Source: Sisyra terminalis (lineage: Eukaryota > Arthropoda > Insecta > Neuroptera > Sisyridae). From it: 64,000 nt of DNA. Under the pieces are notes generated by a model. The model was not told the origin of the DNA, did no database searches, and saw only the letters and a list, made by a program, of their open reading frames with translations. The DNA lies in contig OY292276.1 of assembly GCA_958496175.1 (NCBI GenBank), positions 33,128,449-33,192,448 on the forward strand. Direction: 5' to 3'. Positions 59,870 to 64,000 of the stretch are shown here, in pieces. Both the position numbers and the translations under genes were made by a program. Positions within the stretch are counted from its first letter, which is position 1. The number at the start of each line of letters is the position of its first letter.

Positions 59870-60022
59870 AAAGTGATCACAAAGTGATCGCTCCAAAATT
59901 GGTAAGTGTTGGAGTAGATTCTCAGATTGAGAAAATTTTCAATATTTCTCGATTTACGGATTTTAATTTACGCTAGAGCCACCAAAGACCATAGTTGTTA
60001 CGAAGTAATCGTAAATAACAAT
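59870..60022 (+). mobile_element. tRNA-derived SINE, copy 10
   Basis: The head is truncated. GATCGCTCCAAAATTGGTAA, GTGTTGGAGTAGATTCTCAG (decayed B box), TTTCTCGATTTACGGATTTT, ACGCTAGAGCCACCAAAGAC and GTAATCGTAAATAACAATTA follow the family order. Confidence 0.75.
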
Positions 60023-63000
60023 TATTTAAAAAAATTAAGACGTAAATGATAATGTCTGTTTCATAAAAAGTTTTAGATCGAAATTCAACAAAAAAAGGGA
60101 ATCTGATTATCCGTGCAAAAGGAATTTTTCTTCCCACATCTGTATGAAGTTTACCATTAAAAAAACAAATTTTCTTCAAACGAATAAAACATGAAACATT
60201 AAAAAAACAAAAATCTGAACAAATAGAGCATTCGCAAAAAAAAAAACGCATGTATGTAGTTTACATCCGATGGAAGTGAAACCTTCAAAAATGTGAATTT
60301 CAAGAGTAGAATAGTTGATGTGTTTAATTATGATAATATTGAGACTACAAGTTTAAAACTTATTTTTTATTTTATTCACATGTATATTACATAAATTTTT
60401 CCAGACTCCGAGTTGGCATTTTCGATAAATGATATAAGAAACTTATGGCAACTGAAGTATGCATACTTTATATATCTATATATACTTTAGTTTCGATTTG
60501 ACAAATGTATAATTGAATACTGCGTTAATTACTGTTTTTGATCTTGCTGTTGATACAGTGGGACTGTTGTACATTTTTAAAATATATTTGGTCCCAGAAA
60601 CTAAATCAAAGAAAACGTTATATCTCATAAATACAATATTTATATTTAAATCTTTACTTACAATCATTGGAATTTTATCATGTTACAAATTTGTAATACC
60701 TTTGGTGTGTATTTTATTGAATTTTCGCGAATGAACTTTTTGTGGTTTTTTAAATATTTTTTACTTTTTTTTCGATAATCTCAACAATATTCTGCATTCG
60801 TTTTCGGTATTCGTGAAAAATAATTTTATTCAAATAAAGAAATATTTATGCAAACAATATACAATTCTCCACGGTTGTTAGAACGACTATTCCCAAGCAG
60901 CATAATACAAAGGCGCGCGCATACATACGAAACACTGTAATGTCCTCTATCGTATTCTCTCGTTTGTTAAACCTTACAGCAGTATTAACTAGGGTTTGGT
61001 GTCAATCTTGAGTTAATCAAGATTGAGTCAATCTTGCAGGTTCGGCGAATGTCATGTTTTAATGGTTTTTTTCATTTTGTTTGTTGGAGCTAAAAAAGTA
61101 ATTTTTTTTTCCTTAACTGTACGTTTGGGACAACTTGGCTAAAGATTTTAAAATATCCATAAAAAGATTGTGATTTTTTAGTGTAAAGAAACGATACAAA
61201 GAATTTATGAAAAATTATTAATATATATTATCCGTCTACGGAATAAAACATTAAGGATTAATACCAATTTATCAAAGAAAAAGGTAAATATTTTTGACTT
61301 TTTTTGAAAGAAATGCATTCAATGCGGGATTATTTATTAAACTTTTGGTGATCGTATTGGTATTTTTACCTTTTAGTAAATGTTAACTTAAAAAGAGCAT
61401 TTGTTTTCATTTTATGTCTTAACGAAACGTTTTTATTATTCAAACGACTTAAGAAATTTAGCGAATCTGAATATCTTTAATCTATCCTCGGATGCAGCCA
61501 TATGTACTCGAGATAAGGAAGTCATGCTTTACCCCCTCTAAAAGTTTTTTTTTAAATTAATCCAAATCGTTACAAAATATATTAAACCAGATTTAAAATG
61601 TAAAAGATCTAGTTAACCTATTGAAACTAGTTTTCGACACCTTCCACGAATATTTAATTTTTATCACCTGCAAGTTATAGTATTACAAATCTAATAAGTA
61701 ATAGCAAACTTGCTTAATAGGCGCCGGACTATTTGATTAAGGCATGGTAATTGCTCTAGATCAACTGTTTCAACATTAATCAAAATCAGATTAGACATTG
61801 CTACAAAACATCCCGGGTTCTTGTGGTTTTCGCTTTTCGGTAACCAATCTCCACGTGTCAGTGTTCAAGTAATGGAAGATTTGACGAAAATAGAACAATA
61901 TATATGTGTAAGACTGAAAAATACATTAAACAAATTAAACTGCAATCTAGCTTAATTGCGATTTAATATAGAAAAGTTAATTTTGAGGTATTCGAAAACA
62001 ACATTCAGAGTTTGTTATGAGATATCGAAGAAGTCTACAAGAAATGTTTCTATAAATAAATGAGAATAAGATAAATGAGGTGTTTATGAATACTTGGCGG
62101 AAAGCTATATGTAAGCAGTTAGCATCCTAAGAGCAGTATTTACTATCTATAACAATTTTAAATGGCGTTTTACATTATATATTCGTTTTAATCGATATTG
62201 CAATTACTTTTACAATAATGCGTTTGTATTGTGGAATTTTAATACCCACAAAATTGTTATGTGAATTTTAAATAAACATTTAGCGGAAATTGATTGTGAG
62301 TTTAATATAATTTCCATTACAATAATAAGGAAATTATTTTGGCATAATGTGTGTTAGTAAACTTTTATAATATTAGATTGTTAGATTGGAGTTAAGTTAA
62401 TATTTTCACAGTAGCATTGATCGTTAATTAGGTAATATAGACAAGTGAATATTAATAAAAAATGACAAAAATTGATTACATTTAAGAGCGTTAATTATTG
62501 CATAGAAACAGATAAAAATTAAGTATATCATATAGAAACCTACAGGTTTCTATAGGCCTATAAGTCACATAAAGTTAGGCATAAATAAAATTGGTTATGG
62601 TTCAAATATGTATTAACATATATTGCGAATTCAAATAATAAAAAAAACGTGGTATGTTCCAAAACGAAATATTGAGCAGTGAAATTGGAAAAAAATATGA
62701 AGAGGTATTAGCATATCTATATGGAAGTAGTTGGCCAAATAATGAAACAAAAATCCGATTGGAAGGTAAAATAAATAATTTAGCAGTTGAATTTAACAAC
62801 AAGAAGTGCAATTAACCAGTTTATAAATCCGATTGTATTAGTTGGGATTCTGGATAATTTAAAGCTTAAGTTTCAAGGACTTTTACAAAAGTCGAATTAA
62901 AGAAATGTAATTAAGATAGTTGAAATGCCACAATGAATTACAATTTAAGATCATGATTTTATAATATTTGATCCGTACTGACTTGTTTATATTTCTTTTC

Positions 63001-63198
63001 AATTCCATTAGCATATTCTAGCAACGAAATATAAAGTGCATGATTCATTTTGAAAATATTTGGGTTCATAAAATATATATTCACTAAATTTTGGATAAAC
63101 TTTTTAGCAAAAAAAAAAAACAACATAGAAATTAAAAAATTGAAAACTAATCCGAAGACAGGGCTTCAAATATTTAGTATTTCTTAAAAATATTTTTT
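60023..63198. other. AT-rich spacer with two small palindromes
   Basis: No gene is supported. Inverted repeats: CAATCTTGA-GTTAA-TCAAGATTG (61003-61025, followed by a third CAATCTTG), and TATAGAAACCT-AC-AGGTTTCTATA (62531-62554, perfect 11 bp). The frames at 59973-60251, 60476-60734 and 62602-62811 are unsupported. Confidence 0.4.
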
Positions 63199-63351
63199 GC
63201 CTACTGGTGGCCGAATGGTTAAGGTGGCTGCTCCAAAACTGGCAGGTATTGAATTTGAATCTCGGAGATTTGATTACGGAGTTCTATTAAGCCACTAAAG
63301 TCGCTAAAGACCTTAGTGGTTATAAAACGAAAGTATCAATTAAAAAAAAAA
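63199..63351 (+). mobile_element. tRNA-derived SINE, copy 11 (best head)
   Basis: GCCTACTGGTGGCCGAATGG opens the copy. A box TGGCCGAATGG (63208-63218) fits the Pol III consensus and the D arm of Ser/Leu tRNAs. The B box is decayed to GAATTTGAATC (63251-63261). The body AGTCGCTAAAGACCTTAGTG and tail TATAAAACGAAAGTATCAAT end in an A-rich stretch. An about 30-bp body section is altered. Non-autonomous; mobilised by a LINE not identified here. Confidence 0.85.
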
Positions 63352-64000
63352 ATAATAATATTTTTTTCATAGAGTCCATGCTTCATTTATATCAGATATC
63401 AATGGTACAAATGCAGTTTAAAAAATAAAAGTATGAATGCCAAGAAAAATGTTTAAACTTGTCATCTAATAAAATGCAAAGAAAATGAAAACCAAATAAA
63501 GAGTTATATAATGCTATTGTACTCGATCAATTTCATGATGGAAGATTTCTTTTCATTAGTTATACATATTTTGTGATGTAGTATATGTATATGTTAATGT
63601 TAAAGTAATATATTGTTTACATTGAAAGCTAAGAATTTTCTTCAAACCTCGATTTATAAAGTCAATTTGTTCAAAAAATGAAGACTTTAAGTATATCATT
63701 TTCTCTTTATTTCCCTAAGTATTTTTGATGTAAACAAAACTAGTTTCAGTATAGGGAAAAAACAAAACTAATTTTAATTTTTTTTTTGTTTTCATAGAAG
63801 TAATTCAATAACTTCCATAATACGGCAATAGGTTTGTGAAAAAATTCATAAAAATATATTAGCCCTTTTTATTTTACTGAATCTTGAGCTTTGGTCACTG
63901 TATATCGTGATTAAAGCGTCCAATTCCCAAATCGGGGTTAATCGGACAGGAAAAAAATTAACATATTTTTAAATATATTTGTAGAAAATCGTGAATAGTT
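63352..64000. other. AT-rich spacer to window end
   Basis: Nothing recognised. Confidence 0.45.

Noticed and set aside
1..64000. CRISPR arrays, operons or other bacterial features
   Set aside because: No spaced direct repeats and no coding density; Pol III tRNA, SINEs, LTRs and MITEs show that this is eukaryotic DNA.

Overview
The window looks like intergenic (or long-intron) DNA from an AT-rich animal genome, most likely an insect. It is very AT-rich, with no open frame above 105 codons and no recognisable host protein-coding gene. It holds one intact nuclear tRNA gene, tRNA-Arg(UCU). Its transposon set is typical of insects: Jockey-like non-LTR relics, Gypsy-like solo LTRs, hAT-type and Harbinger-type MITEs, and a tRNA-derived SINE. 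A tiny TTAGG run (the insect telomere unit) fits but proves nothing. I cannot name the species; a beetle or hemipteran is a guess.

Layout. 0-12 kb: AT-rich spacer with a foldback MITE (1240-1425), a TA microsatellite, a hAT-type element (5349-5876), a Harbinger-like element (6707-7160) and first copies of later repeat families. 12-21 kb: SINE copies, a hAT-type element (15924-16156), a 71-bp-arm foldback (20977-21140). 21-31 kb: RNase H relic of a non-LTR element, a MITE, a hammerhead-ribozyme-like motif (22846-22891, minus), a solo LTR (27937-28377), a Jockey reverse transcriptase relic (~29.2-29.6 kb), non-LTR 3' tails and a TIR element with an internal hairpin. 32-35 kb: hAT-type element, large TA microsatellite, and the tRNA gene with its oligo-T terminator (34303-34397, minus). 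35-44 kb: SINEs, three TIR elements, a foldback with two inverted hammerhead-like cores. 44-52 kb: a 37% GC island with an unidentified short ORF, a foldback, and a cluster of SINEs including a head-to-head pair. 52-60 kb: second copy of the first MITE, a solo LTR (55322-55742) with an exceptional heat-shock-element array, a hAT-type element, a second RNase H relic and another foldback. 60-64 kb: spacer plus the best-preserved SINE head (63199-63351).

The three most interesting things are: (1) CTGANGA...GAAAC hammerhead-like cores, one with flanking stem I, stem III and cleavage triplet all in place, the others sitting in foldback elements; (2) both solo LTRs carry in-register heat-shock elements 13-14 bp upstream of TATATAA, nine contiguous 5-bp units in one of them; (3) an about 160-bp tRNA-derived SINE family with eleven copies at different stages of decay. 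All calls were made by eye; no alignment or database search was run, and element ends are approximate unless a target-site duplication is given.
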